Assembly (NCBI RefSeq): GCF_003686955.1
Contig: NZ_RCVM01000007.1
Location: 18,899-82,898, forward strand
Source: Streptococcus hillyeri
GTDB taxonomy: Bacteria > Bacillota > Bacilli > Lactobacillales > Streptococcaceae
DNA length: 64,000 nucleotides
Direction: 5' to 3'
A program made the position numbers and the translations under genes. Below, one piece after another: positions 41,919-49,628 of this stretch. The number at the start of each line of letters is the position of its first letter. Position 1 is the stretch's first letter. A model generated the notes under the pieces. That model saw only the letters and a list, made by a program, of their open reading frames with translations, was not told the DNA's origin and searched no databases.

Positions 41919-43904
41919 ATGGTAAAAAAATTAATAAAAATCTTAGCCCTAGTGGCTTTGTTATTCAGTTATCTTGTACCAGTCGTACAGGTTGTGAGGG
42001 CGGAAGAGGCAAAAACAACGAATGTAACGATTCATAAAATCAAGTTGGATAATTTGGCGAAGTGGAAAATGTTGAAACCACAGGAGGATGGAACATATGT
42101 AGGTGATGATGGAAGTATTTATAATGGCAATAAGCTTCAAAATATTGACCAGTATTTTGGCGCTGGTGCAGAAGAACTATCAGGTGTAACATTTACATAT
42201 TGGTTAGTAAAAAATCGTACTCAATATGAAAAAATGGTAAAAAATCCTGGTCAATACGATACTGTTGAGAAAGTTAAGCAGGAATTGCAAGAAGAAGGTT
42301 TGGAAACACAGCCAACAGGACAATCGGGAGTTGAAGTCGAATTATTGCCTGGCTTATACTGGGTTGTTGAAAACTTTGGATCTTACATTGGACCGAATGG
42401 TGAAACATTATCTGATTCGGCAGCAGTTCCCTTTGGATTAGAGTTACCAGCTTTTAACAAAGATGGTAATCCGATTGAAAATCTCCACGTTTATCCCAAA
42501 AATACTATTACAAAACCAAAAATTGATAAAGACTTTAAAGGGAAGGCTAACGCAGAAAAACCGAACAAGGACAAAGAATTAAGAAGTCAAACGGTTGGTG
42601 ATATAGTAGCGTATGATATTGAAACCCTTATTCCTGTTGGTACACGATATGCGACATCTAAATGGTCTGATCAAATGACGGAAGGTTTGACTTTAAATAA
42701 AGATAGTTTTGAAGTGTCAATTGGCGGAGGTCCAGTTAGTAAAACAGATTATAAGTTGACTACAACAGAGACTGGTTTTGAATTGGAGCTTACTAAAGAG
42801 GGATTAAATAAAGTCAATGGTCAAGTTAAAGAAACTAAGATTAAAATCTCTTACTCGGCTACTGTCAATAAAAAGGTCATTGTAGATATTCCAGAAAGTA
42901 ATGATGTGACTTTCCACTACGGAAATAATCCAGCACATGGAAATTCACCTATTCCTACTAAACCAAATAATAAACAGATTATAGTTGAAAAACAATTTAG
43001 TGATGGGAAATTCCCAGAAGATGTTGACGTACAAGTTACATTATATAATGCTCAAACAGGCAAAGCAGTAGAGCCGCGACAAGTAGCTACATTGACTAAA
43101 CAGCAACCAACTCATACATTTATTGGACTTGATAACGATACAGAGTATAAGGTTATTGAAACAAATCTATCAGGCTATTCAGCAGAATATAAAAAAGTAA
43201 ACCAGAATGGTCAAATTATTATTGTTAACTGGAAAGACAATAATCCACCGCCATTAACTCCAGAAGAACCTAAAATAGTGACAGGTGGTCAACGTTTTAG
43301 AAAAGTTGATAAGGTACATGATAATAAGGCTTTAAAAGGTGCTGAATTTGTTGTTAAAAATAAAGCAGGGAAATATTTAGCGCGTAAAGACGCTACTAAA
43401 CGTAATGAAGATCAGAACCAATATGATGATGCAGAGAAGAAATATCAAGATTTAGTTAAAGTTGCTAGTACTTCTAATGGTCAGGAACTTATGGCAGCTA
43501 AGGAAGCGCGTGATAATGCCTATAAGACAGCTAAGTCAGAATGGAAATGGGTTGAACAAGAAAAAGATGCCTATATTTTTATCTCAGGTGAGAATGGCTA
43601 TTTCCATGTTTCAGGTTTGGTATATGAAGCGTATGAATTAGTGGAAATAAAGGCACCAACTGGCTATGCTAAATTAATTACTCCTATTTCATTTGTAGTA
43701 GGTCCGGGATCTATGGACGGTGTAGAAATAGAGTCTCCTGAGAAACTTGATATTAGATTAAAGATTATTGACAACAAAAAAATCACTATCCCACAAACAG
43801 GTGGTATTGGTACAATTATCTTTGCTGTAGGTGGTGCTGCGATTATGGCTGCTGCACTTTACGCTTATTTCAAAAACAACAAGGATGAGGATCAACTTGC
43901 ATAA
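41919..43904 (+). CDS. Major (backbone) pilin, RrgB-like
   Basis: 661 residues. Signal peptide about 1-31 (LVPVVQVVRA). The pilin motif NLHVYPKN near residue 194 supplies the Lys that sortase C links to the IPQTG threonine of the next subunit. Several Cna-B domains follow (IPVGTRYATSKWSDQ, KQIIVEKQFSDGKFPEDV, GGQRFRKVDKVHDN), with an E-box YELVEIKAPTGY near 572. Sorting motif IPQTG near 624, the same motif as RrgB from memory, then a helix and tail. ATG 41919 follows GGAAAGAGG. It is the repeating shaft protein of the pilus. Confidence 0.93.
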   Translation: MVKKLIKILALVALLFSYLVPVVQVVRAEEAKTTNVTIHKIKLDNLAKWKMLKPQEDGTYVGDDGSIYNGNKLQNIDQYFGAGAEELSGVTFTYWLVKNRTQYEKMVKNPGQYDTVEKVKQELQEEGLETQPTGQSGVEVELLPGLYWVVENFGSYIGPNGETLSDSAAVPFGLELPAFNKDGNPIENLHVYPKNTITKPKIDKDFKGKANAEKPNKDKELRSQTVGDIVAYDIETLIPVGTRYATSKWSDQMTEGLTLNKDSFEVSIGGGPVSKTDYKLTTTETGFELELTKEGLNKVNGQVKETKIKISYSATVNKKVIVDIPESNDVTFHYGNNPAHGNSPIPTKPNNKQIIVEKQFSDGKFPEDVDVQVTLYNAQTGKAVEPRQVATLTKQQPTHTFIGLDNDTEYKVIETNLSGYSAEYKKVNQNGQIIIVNWKDNNPPPLTPEEPKIVTGGQRFRKVDKVHDNKALKGAEFVVKNKAGKYLARKDATKRNEDQNQYDDAEKKYQDLVKVASTSNGQELMAAKEARDNAYKTAKSEWKWVEQEKDAYIFISGENGYFHVSGLVYEAYELVEIKAPTGYAKLITPISFVVGPGSMDGVEIESPEKLDIRLKIIDNKKITIPQTGGIGTIIFAVGGAAIMAAALYAYFKNNKDEDQLA

Positions 43905-43928
43905 GTAAGAGAGAGAAAGGAGCCATTG

Positions 43929-45125
43929 ATGACATTACAGAAATTGATTAGTCGTATCTTCTTTGCTATGGCTCTGTGTTTTTCTCTTGTATGGGGCACC
44001 ACTGCTGTCCATGCGCAAGAAGATCACACCTTGGTCTTGCGATTGGAAAACTATCAGGAGGTGGTAGCAAAACTGCCATCTCCTGATGGTCACCGGTTGC
44101 AGGTCTGGAAGTTGGATGATTCTTATTCGCATGAGAATCGTGTGCAAATCGTGAGGGATTTGCATACATGGGATGAAGCTCAGCTTTCGTCATTTAAAAC
44201 GGCATCGTTTGAGATGATTTTCGGTGACAACGAGATTCAAGTGCCACATGTGCCTAATGGGCTTTATTATGTGCGGTCTATTCTTAAGACAGAGGCGGTT
44301 TCTTATCCATCAGAATTTCTGTTTGAGATGACAGATCAAACGGTCCAGCCTTTGGTTATCGTGGCTAAGAAGTCTGATACGATTACGACAGCGGTGAAGC
44401 TGATTAAGGTGGATCAAGATGGCAAGCCTTTGGCTGGTGTTGGGTTTACCTTAGTTTCTCTCGCAGAGGATGGTTCGGAAAAAGCGGTGCCTTTGATCGG
44501 GGAGTATCGTTACAGTGCTTCTGGTCAAGCTGGTCGAGTGCTTTATACGAATAAAAAGGGTGAGATTTCTGTGACTAATCTGCCTCTTGGAACTTATCGT
44601 TTCAAGGAGGTTGAGCCACTAGCGGGTTACGAAGTCACAAAAGGTGATACTGACTTTAAAGTACTTGGTAGTAAGCTAGTGACGGTTACGGTTGTCAATA
44701 AGAAATTGCCACGTGGAAATGCTGAGTTTATGAAGGTAGATGGTCGTACCAACCATTCCCTTCAAGGGGCTATTTTCAAAGTCATGACAGAAGATAAAGG
44801 GCAGTACACGCCAGTTCTTCAAGATGGCAAGGAAGTGGTTGTCACCTCAGAGAAAAATGGCCGTTTCCGTGTGGAAGGCTTAGAGTATGGGGACTATTAC
44901 CTGTGGGAGATTCAATCGCCAAAAGGGTACGTTCAACTGGCTTCTCCTGTTGCCTTTACTGTCGGAAAGGAAGAGGCAAAAGAGGTGGTTACTGTGGTCA
45001 AAAATAACAAACGTCCACCGCTTGATGTGCCTGACACAGGGGAAGAAACCTTGTACGTCTTGATGGGATTAGCAGCTCTGCTATTTGGTAGTGGCTACTA
45101 TCTCACTAAAAAATCAAACAACTAA
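43929..45125 (+). CDS. Minor (base/anchor) pilin, RrgC-like
   Basis: 398 residues. Signal peptide about 1-29 (TTAVHAQ). An N-terminal domain (~30-150) is followed by two SpaA domains with GTYRFKEVEPLAGYEV and GDYYLWEIQSPKGYVQL boxes. Sorting motif VPDTG near 366, as in RrgC from memory, then a helix and KKSNN tail. AAAGGAG precedes ATG 43929. Such small subunits usually end the fibre and hand it to the housekeeping sortase for wall attachment; that enzyme is outside the window. Confidence 0.92.
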   Translation: MTLQKLISRIFFAMALCFSLVWGTTAVHAQEDHTLVLRLENYQEVVAKLPSPDGHRLQVWKLDDSYSHENRVQIVRDLHTWDEAQLSSFKTASFEMIFGDNEIQVPHVPNGLYYVRSILKTEAVSYPSEFLFEMTDQTVQPLVIVAKKSDTITTAVKLIKVDQDGKPLAGVGFTLVSLAEDGSEKAVPLIGEYRYSASGQAGRVLYTNKKGEISVTNLPLGTYRFKEVEPLAGYEVTKGDTDFKVLGSKLVTVTVVNKKLPRGNAEFMKVDGRTNHSLQGAIFKVMTEDKGQYTPVLQDGKEVVVTSEKNGRFRVEGLEYGDYYLWEIQSPKGYVQLASPVAFTVGKEEAKEVVTVVKNNKRPPLDVPDTGEETLYVLMGLAALLFGSGYYLTKKSNN

Positions 45126-45360
45126 CACTCAAAGAAACTGAAGAGGTTCGATGAGTACCCATAACTTGTATGAGGCTGGACAGTTTGTGCCAGCCTCATT
45201 ATGAGTTATTGCCATTAGAAGCTGGTGCCTATGTACACGTATCTAGCTTAATGGTAAACTAAAGAAATGAGATTTTCTCGTTTCTCCTAGCAGGTAGGAT
45301 TACCTGTTAGGAAAAGCGATAAAATAGAGGCTTTTACTATAAAAAGGTAGTTAAGGAATT
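45126..45360 (+). other. Hairpin-rich spacer between pilin and sortase genes
   Basis: Three inverted repeats in 235 bases: ATGAGGCTGG / CCAGCCTCAT (45170-45179 and 45190-45199), a weaker CCATTAGAAGCT / AGCTTAATGG (45212-45254), and TCCTAGCAGGTA / TACCTGTTAGGA (45285-45296 and 45301-45312). None has a proper T-run. They may limit or process the mRNA so that sortases are made at lower level than pilins. Confidence 0.6.
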
Positions 45361-46272
45361 ATGACGAAAAAGAAAAAATCAAAGAAGCAAAAGCGTAATA
45401 ATGTGATTTTAGCGTTTATCTTTCTCCTTGGGTTGGCGGTCATGGCCTATCCGCTAGTGTCTCGGATTTATTATCGAGTGGAGTCGAATCAACAGATTGC
45501 AGACTTCGATGCAGAGAAAGCAAATCTGAATGATGCTGAAATTGATGAGCGGATAAAGTTGGCTCAGGCCTTTAATGATTCTCTGAATAATGTGGTCAGT
45601 GGTGATCCGTGGTCAGAGGAGATGAAGAAAAAAGGGCGTGCGGAGTATGCACGTATGTTGGAAATTCATGAGCGGATGGGGCACGTGGAAATTCCGGTTA
45701 TTGATGTGGACTTACCTATCTATGCTGGTACTGCTGAAGAAGTTCTGCAGCAGGGGGCAGGGCACTTGGAAGGAACCTCCCTTCCTATTGGGGGCAATTC
45801 GACCCATGCCGTTATTACAGCGCATACGGGATTGCCAACGGCAAAAATGTTTACGGACTTGACCAAGCTCAAGGTTGGGGATAAATTTTATGTGCACAAT
45901 ATTAAGGAAGTCTTGGCTTATCAGGTGGATCAGGTAAAGGTTATTGAGCCAACGAATTTTGATGATTTGCTCATTGCTCCTGGTCATGATTATGTGACCT
46001 TATTGACTTGCACCCCTTATATGATCAATACGCACCGCTTGTTGGTACGAGGTCATCGAATAGAATATGTTCCAGAGGTTGAGGAAGAATTTATTGCGAC
46101 GAACAAGCTCAGTCATCTTTATCGCTACCTGTTTTACGTAGCGCTTGGTTTGATTGTGATTCTGCTATGGATTATTCGACGATTGCGCAAGAAGAAAAAA
46201 CAATCAGAAAGAGCTTTGAAAGAGATGAGAGCTGCTGTAAAGAAAGTGGAGGCAACTGATGGGGAGAAATAG
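45361..46272 (+). CDS. Class C sortase (pilus polymerase) 1
   Basis: 303 residues. N-terminal membrane helix (VILAFIFLLGLAVMAYPLV), lid motif DPW at 82-84, and catalytic His155 (TAHTGLP), Cys217 (TLLTCTPY) and Arg226, with a C-terminal helix and basic tail: the two-helix topology of pilus sortases. The residue after the catalytic His is Thr, where the next gene has Arg. AAGGA precedes ATG 45361. Catalyses lysine transpeptidation between pilins. The next sortase overlaps by 14 bases. Confidence 0.93.
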   Translation: MTKKKKSKKQKRNNVILAFIFLLGLAVMAYPLVSRIYYRVESNQQIADFDAEKANLNDAEIDERIKLAQAFNDSLNNVVSGDPWSEEMKKKGRAEYARMLEIHERMGHVEIPVIDVDLPIYAGTAEEVLQQGAGHLEGTSLPIGGNSTHAVITAHTGLPTAKMFTDLTKLKVGDKFYVHNIKEVLAYQVDQVKVIEPTNFDDLLIAPGHDYVTLLTCTPYMINTHRLLVRGHRIEYVPEVEEEFIATNKLSHLYRYLFYVALGLIVILLWIIRRLRKKKKQSERALKEMRAAVKKVEATDGEK

Positions 46273-47152
46273 GCGTTCACGAAGACGCGTGACGAAAAAG
46301 AAAAAAAATCCGATTGTACTCTTATTGATTTTCTTGTTGGGCTTTGCGATTGCGATGTATCCTTTGGTATCTCGCTATTACTACCGTATTGAGTCTAATG
46401 AAATCATTAAGGAATTTGATGAAACGGTCGCTAAGATGGACAAGGCAGAGCTGGAAGAGCGGTTGCGGTTAGCTCAGGCTTTTAATGCTACCTTGAAGCC
46501 GACTGAGGTTCTTGACCCCTTTACAGATCAAGAGAAAAAAGAAGGGGTTTCAGAATATGCTAATATGTTGAAGGTCCATGAGCGTATCGGCTATGTGGAA
46601 ATTCCTAGTATTGATCAAGAAATTCCAATGTATGTCGGTACCGCTGAAGAAGTTCTTCAAAAAGGCGCTGGTCTGTTAGAGGGGACCTCGCTTCCTGTTG
46701 GTGGTGAAAATACGCATACGGTGATTACTGCCCATAGGGGCTTGCCAACGGCTGAACTTTTTTCTCAGTTGGATAAGGTGGAAAAAGGTGATGTTTTCTA
46801 TCTGCATGTTTTGGATCAGGTGTTGGCTTATAAGGTTGATCAGATTTTGACCGTTGAACCCAATGATTTTGAGCCTGTTTTGATTCAACCAGGGGAAGAT
46901 TATGCGACCTTATTGACTTGCACTCCTTACATGATTAACAGTCATCGTTTGCTTGTGCGCGGGAAACGGATTCCTTATACGGCACCGATTGCTGAGCGGA
47001 ATCGTTCGGTGAAAAAGCGTGGGCAATACTGGTTGTGGCTCTTACTGGCTGCGATTGTTGTGATTCTTATTTTGAGCTATCGTGTGTATCGTAATCGTCA
47101 AGCGGTTAAGAGATTAGAGAGACAATTGGAGGATCGTCATGTCAAAGATTAA
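46259..47152 (+). CDS. Class C sortase 2
   Basis: 297 residues, close paralogue of the preceding gene. Two membrane helices, lid motif DPF at 86-88, catalytic His159 (TAHRGLP), Cys221 (TLLTCTPY) and Arg230. ATG 46259 has GTGGAGG upstream inside the first sortase gene, so translation is coupled. In the pneumococcal islet three sortases share redundant and specialised roles; the same is inferred here. Confidence 0.93.
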   Translation: MGRNRRSRRRVTKKKKNPIVLLLIFLLGFAIAMYPLVSRYYYRIESNEIIKEFDETVAKMDKAELEERLRLAQAFNATLKPTEVLDPFTDQEKKEGVSEYANMLKVHERIGYVEIPSIDQEIPMYVGTAEEVLQKGAGLLEGTSLPVGGENTHTVITAHRGLPTAELFSQLDKVEKGDVFYLHVLDQVLAYKVDQILTVEPNDFEPVLIQPGEDYATLLTCTPYMINSHRLLVRGKRIPYTAPIAERNRSVKKRGQYWLWLLLAAIVVILILSYRVYRNRQAVKRLERQLEDRHVKD

Positions 47153-47990
47153 GCTACGAAAATCATTGGGATACGTGTTGATGTTGGTGGCGTTTGCAAT
47201 TCCTGTTTATTGTTTTGGACAGATGGTTTTGCAGTCTCTGGAACAAGTCAAAGGTCATAAGACATTTTCGGCATCTGTGACCACAAAAAGTTATCAAGAA
47301 CAATTGCAAAAGTCACTGGATTATAATGAGCAACTGGACTCGCAAAATCATATTGTGGATCCCTTTTTGGCAGAAGGGTATGAGGTCAATTACAGGGTAT
47401 CGGATAATCCAGACGCTGTTTATGGTTATTTATCAATCCCTAGTTTGGAAGTGATGGAGCCAGTTTACCTTGGAGCTGACTATCATCATTTGGGAATAGG
47501 GTTGGCGCATGTGGATGGGACGCCTCTTCCTGTTGAGGGAAAAGGGATTCGTTCAGTGATTGCTGGACACCGTGCAGAGCCAAGCCATGTCTTTTTCCGA
47601 CATCTTGATCAGCTCAAAGCTGGGGACGTTCTTTATTATGATAATGGTCAGGAAATTGTGGAATATCGGATGACTGATACCGAGATTATCTTGCCTTCGG
47701 AGTGGGAGAAGTTGGCATCTTCTAGTACGAAAAATATCATGACCTTAATTACCTGTGATCCGATTCCTGCTTTCAATAAACGCCTTTTGGTCAATTTTGA
47801 GAGAATCGGTGTTTACCAAAAATCGGATAAAACGACCGCTCCAGTTCTAAAAAAAGCTTTCACCAAGCAAGGACAATCAGTCTCACGTGTCTCAGGGACT
47901 CAATGGTTTTACCGTGGTGTAGTGATGGTTTCTATCTTAGGATTTATGATCGTTTTGTGGAAATTGGTGCGTTTTTTAATCGCTCAATAG
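47139..47990 (+). CDS. Class C sortase 3 (divergent)
   Basis: 283 residues, more distant from the other two. Two membrane helices, lid motif DPF at 74-76, catalytic His144 (AGHRAE), Cys206 (TLITCDPIP) and Arg215. The TLITCDP active site differs from the TLLTCTP of its neighbours, suggesting a different substrate choice, for example tip or base incorporation. ATG 47139 follows TTGGAGG and overlaps sortase 2 by 14 bases. Last gene of the pilus operon. Confidence 0.92.
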   Translation: MSKIKLRKSLGYVLMLVAFAIPVYCFGQMVLQSLEQVKGHKTFSASVTTKSYQEQLQKSLDYNEQLDSQNHIVDPFLAEGYEVNYRVSDNPDAVYGYLSIPSLEVMEPVYLGADYHHLGIGLAHVDGTPLPVEGKGIRSVIAGHRAEPSHVFFRHLDQLKAGDVLYYDNGQEIVEYRMTDTEIILPSEWEKLASSSTKNIMTLITCDPIPAFNKRLLVNFERIGVYQKSDKTTAPVLKKAFTKQGQSVSRVSGTQWFYRGVVMVSILGFMIVLWKLVRFLIAQ

Positions 47991-48100
47991 TGGGAAATAC
48001 AGCTGACGAGTTAGCAAATCAATCATTTACAACGTTTTTATCAAAACCATTCTCAGTAGAAAAAGCATTGATACTCGTTTAGTTTATTTATTATTTTTAG

Positions 48101-48161
48101 AAAAACCACCCCAAGCTTCTCATCTTGTATCAAATCAAGAAGAGAATTTCGGAGTGGTTTT
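48101..48161. terminator. Long hairpin terminator after the pilus operon
   Basis: AAAACCACCCC / GGAGTGGTTTT outer arms with an inner CTTCTC..TCTTG / CAAGAAGAG stem; A-rich on the left, T-rich on the right. Works in either direction. Confidence 0.7.
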
Positions 48162-48279
48162 ATGTTGTACTGGTGGAAAAAATCGCTTTTAAATGCTTTT
48201 ATTAAAATGCCGTTCGTTTTTTTAAAAAGCGTCATAATTAGACACATACTATGAATTTGTAGATATAATCTATTTGTGA

Positions 48280-48285
48280 TATACT
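48280..48285 (+). promoter_or_regulatory. Promoter of toxin mRNA, copy 1
   Basis: Extended -10 TGATATACT (box TATACT at 48280-48285) with a weak TTGTAG -35 17 bases upstream. Lies just outside the duplicated unit. Confidence 0.6.
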
Positions 48286-48386
48286 ATTTTCGTAGAAAAG
48301 TGTCCCTGAAGGGATGTGAAGTTGTCCGTCACTAAAATGGCAACAACCTCGCAAAGACGGTGGCTCCGAATTCTGAAAGAGAGGTG

Positions 48387-48440
48387 ATGCCTATGGGCAA
48401 ATCATCAAAATCTAATGGAGGGAGGAGCAATCTTTTTTGA
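48387..48440 (+). CDS. 17-residue leader ORF overlapping the toxin start, copy 1
   Basis: MPMGKSSKSNGGRSNLF, preceded by AGAGAGGTG at close range. Its TGA stop overlaps the toxin TTG start by two bases (TTGA), so ribosomes finishing it could restart on the toxin. Conserved in copy 2. Not a known family; it may be only a translated leader. Confidence 0.5.
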   Translation: MPMGKSSKSNGGRSNLF

Positions 48441-48544
48441 CCGCTTTTGAAGTTGTGCAAACGATTCTAGGTTTTGGTGGATTCACCATTGCTTTGATTA
48501 ATTTGTGCTATAAACTCTTCAAAGATGATGACAAAAAGAAATAG
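48437..48544 (+). CDS. Holin-like type I toxin peptide (TxpA/Hol-Tox-like), copy 1
   Basis: 35 residues: a short polar start (MTAFEVVQ), one hydrophobic helix (TILGFGGFTIALINLCYKLF) and a charged KDDDKKK tail, the pattern of membrane-acting type I toxins such as TxpA and the putative holin-like toxin family. Initiates at TTG 48437 after GGAGGGAGGAG; no in-frame ATG exists before an upstream stop. Its 3' half and the following hairpins are covered by a convergent antisense RNA. Expected to insert in the membrane and depolarise it when unrepressed. Confidence 0.8.
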   Translation: MTAFEVVQTILGFGGFTIALINLCYKLFKDDDKKK

Positions 48545-48649
48545 CCGTCAATACTTTGGAAGAGTAACGGCTATTCTTTAATAGTAATTACGAGCCACCG
48601 TCTTAAACGGTTCTACATTGGAGCTGGTCTGCAAACCAGCTCTTTTTCT
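48530..48649 (-). ncRNA. Antisense antitoxin RNA (RatA-like), copy 1
   Basis: On the minus strand an extended -10 TGATATACT (box 48656-48661) predicts a start near 48649. Transcription then crosses the toxin terminator stem and ends at AATAGCCGT / ACGGCTATT (48540-48575), whose minus-strand T-run TTTCTTTTT is the complement of the toxin's Lys codons. The result is an RNA of about 120 bases complementary to the toxin 3' end. Confidence 0.7.
48620..48648 (+). terminator. Toxin mRNA terminator, copy 1
   Basis: GAGCTGGT / ACCAGCTC stem with a six-base loop and TTTTT. Confidence 0.9.
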
Positions 48650-48739
48650 GTCTATAGTATATCACATTTGATAAAAATGGGAAAGAAAAAGAATTATCAC
48701 AGATTGTTACTTTGATGTTCTTGTCATAAAGACGTGTGG

Positions 48740-48745
48740 TATAAT
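48740..48745 (+). promoter_or_regulatory. Promoter of toxin mRNA, copy 2
   Basis: Extended -10 TGGTATAAT (TATAAT at 48740-48745) with TTCTTG 16 bases upstream. Stronger than the copy 1 promoter by consensus. Confidence 0.6.
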
Positions 48746-48847
48746 AGACTTCGTAGAAAAGTGTCCCTAAAGGGATGTGAAGTTGTCAGTCACTAAAATG
48801 GCAACAACCTCGCAAAGACGGCGGCTCTGAATTCTGAAAGAGAGGTG

Positions 48848-48901
48848 ATGCCTATGGGTAAATCATCAAAATCTAATGGAGGGAGGAGCAATCTTTTTTG
48901 A
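48848..48901 (+). CDS. 17-residue leader ORF overlapping the toxin start, copy 2
   Basis: Same 17-residue peptide as copy 1; the only base change (GGC to GGT) is silent. The same TTGA overlap with the toxin start. Confidence 0.5.
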   Translation: MPMGKSSKSNGGRSNLF

Positions 48902-49005
48902 CCGCTTTTGAAGTTGTGCAAACGATTCTAGGTTTTGGTGGATTCACCATTGCTTTGATTAATTTGTGCTATAAACTCTTCAAAGATGATGACAAAAAGA
49001 AATAG
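48898..49005 (+). CDS. Holin-like type I toxin peptide, copy 2
   Basis: Identical to copy 1 at nucleotide level over all 36 codons, with the same TTG start and GGAGGGAGGAG ribosome site. Identity in the coding part against several changes in the flanks points to recent duplication or selection on the peptide. Confidence 0.8.
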   Translation: MTAFEVVQTILGFGGFTIALINLCYKLFKDDDKKK

Positions 49006-49107
49006 CCGTCAATACTTTGGAACAGTAACGGCTATTCTTTAGCAAAACTGAGCCACCGTCTTAAACGGTTCTACATTGGAGCTGGTCTGCAAACCGGCTC
49101 TTTTTCT
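48991..49107 (-). ncRNA. Antisense antitoxin RNA, copy 2
   Basis: Same minus-strand extended -10 (49114-49119) and the same terminator hairpin at 49001-49036. Differs from copy 1 at a few positions, including the spacer TAGCAAAACTG, so cross-regulation between copies is likely but may not be equal. Confidence 0.68.
49078..49106 (+). terminator. Toxin mRNA terminator, copy 2
   Basis: GAGCTGGT / ACCGGCTC with one G-U pair and TTTTT. Confidence 0.88.
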
Positions 49108-49191
49108 GTCTATAGTATATCACATTTGATAAAAATGGGAAAGAAAAAGAATTATCATAGATTGTTACTTTGATGTTCTTGTCATAAAGAC

Positions 49192-49569
49192 AGTACATTG
49201 TGACTGTTAGGGGGCTTGAAGGGAATTATATTGTGGTGAAGCTATAAAGATGATGGTATTAGTATGATAGGAGAGGGGATTGATATCATTATAACTAATT
49301 AAAAATAGTATGAGTGATAAATTATTAAATGGTAGCAATTATCAAAAGGTTCTACCTAGAGGAATTGTTGAGGCAACTGCCCTTTGTGATTCCATTTGCA
49401 AATGATAAGATGGTCGGAGTAAAAACTAGTGCAAACATTTTTGTTGGATTTGATTAGGAATGTGTTGAAAGATTGAAATTGAGGTATTTTTATAGTGTTT
49501 GCTTCAATAGAAAGCTGCTATATTTAAGTTTTGTCATATGTTGGTTATGGCTTTCAACAGGTCAGAAAA
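49192..49569. other. Intergenic region between toxin module and mecA
   Basis: About 380 AT-rich bases. An ATG-started 31-codon frame at 49310-49405 has no clear ribosome site or family. Otherwise nothing seen. Confidence 0.5.
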
Positions 49570-49598
49570 TTGCTATTTTAACCTCTTTCTAGTATAAT
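49570..49598 (+). promoter_or_regulatory. Promoter of mecA
   Basis: TTGCTA, 17-base spacer, TATAAT; about 30 bases before mecA. Confidence 0.7.
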
Positions 49599-49628
49599 AT
49601 AATGACTAGTCTCGTGCGAGGTAATTAA

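Larger units (their letters stand above)
48290..48733 (+). repeat. Toxin-antitoxin duplication unit, copy 1
   Basis: 444-base unit repeated at 48751-49191 with an offset of 461. About ten point differences and one short indel block just after the antitoxin terminator separate the copies; the toxin codons are identical. Confidence 0.95.
48751..49191 (+). repeat. Toxin-antitoxin duplication unit, copy 2
   Basis: 441-base direct repeat of 48290-48733. Confidence 0.95.

Noticed and set aside
48053..48247. 64-codon minus-strand frame after the pilus sortases
   Set aside because: It spans the long terminator hairpin and the toxin promoter side and has no ribosome site.
48437..49005. Prophage holin interpretation of the duplicated small peptides
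   Set aside because: No other phage genes; the antisense promoter and overlapping terminators fit a type I toxin module better.
49310..49405. 31-codon frame MSDKLLNGSNYQKVLPRGIV.. between the toxin module and mecA
   Set aside because: Looks faintly protein-like and could be a gene remnant, but there is no ribosome site, family or flanking homologous sequence to support it.
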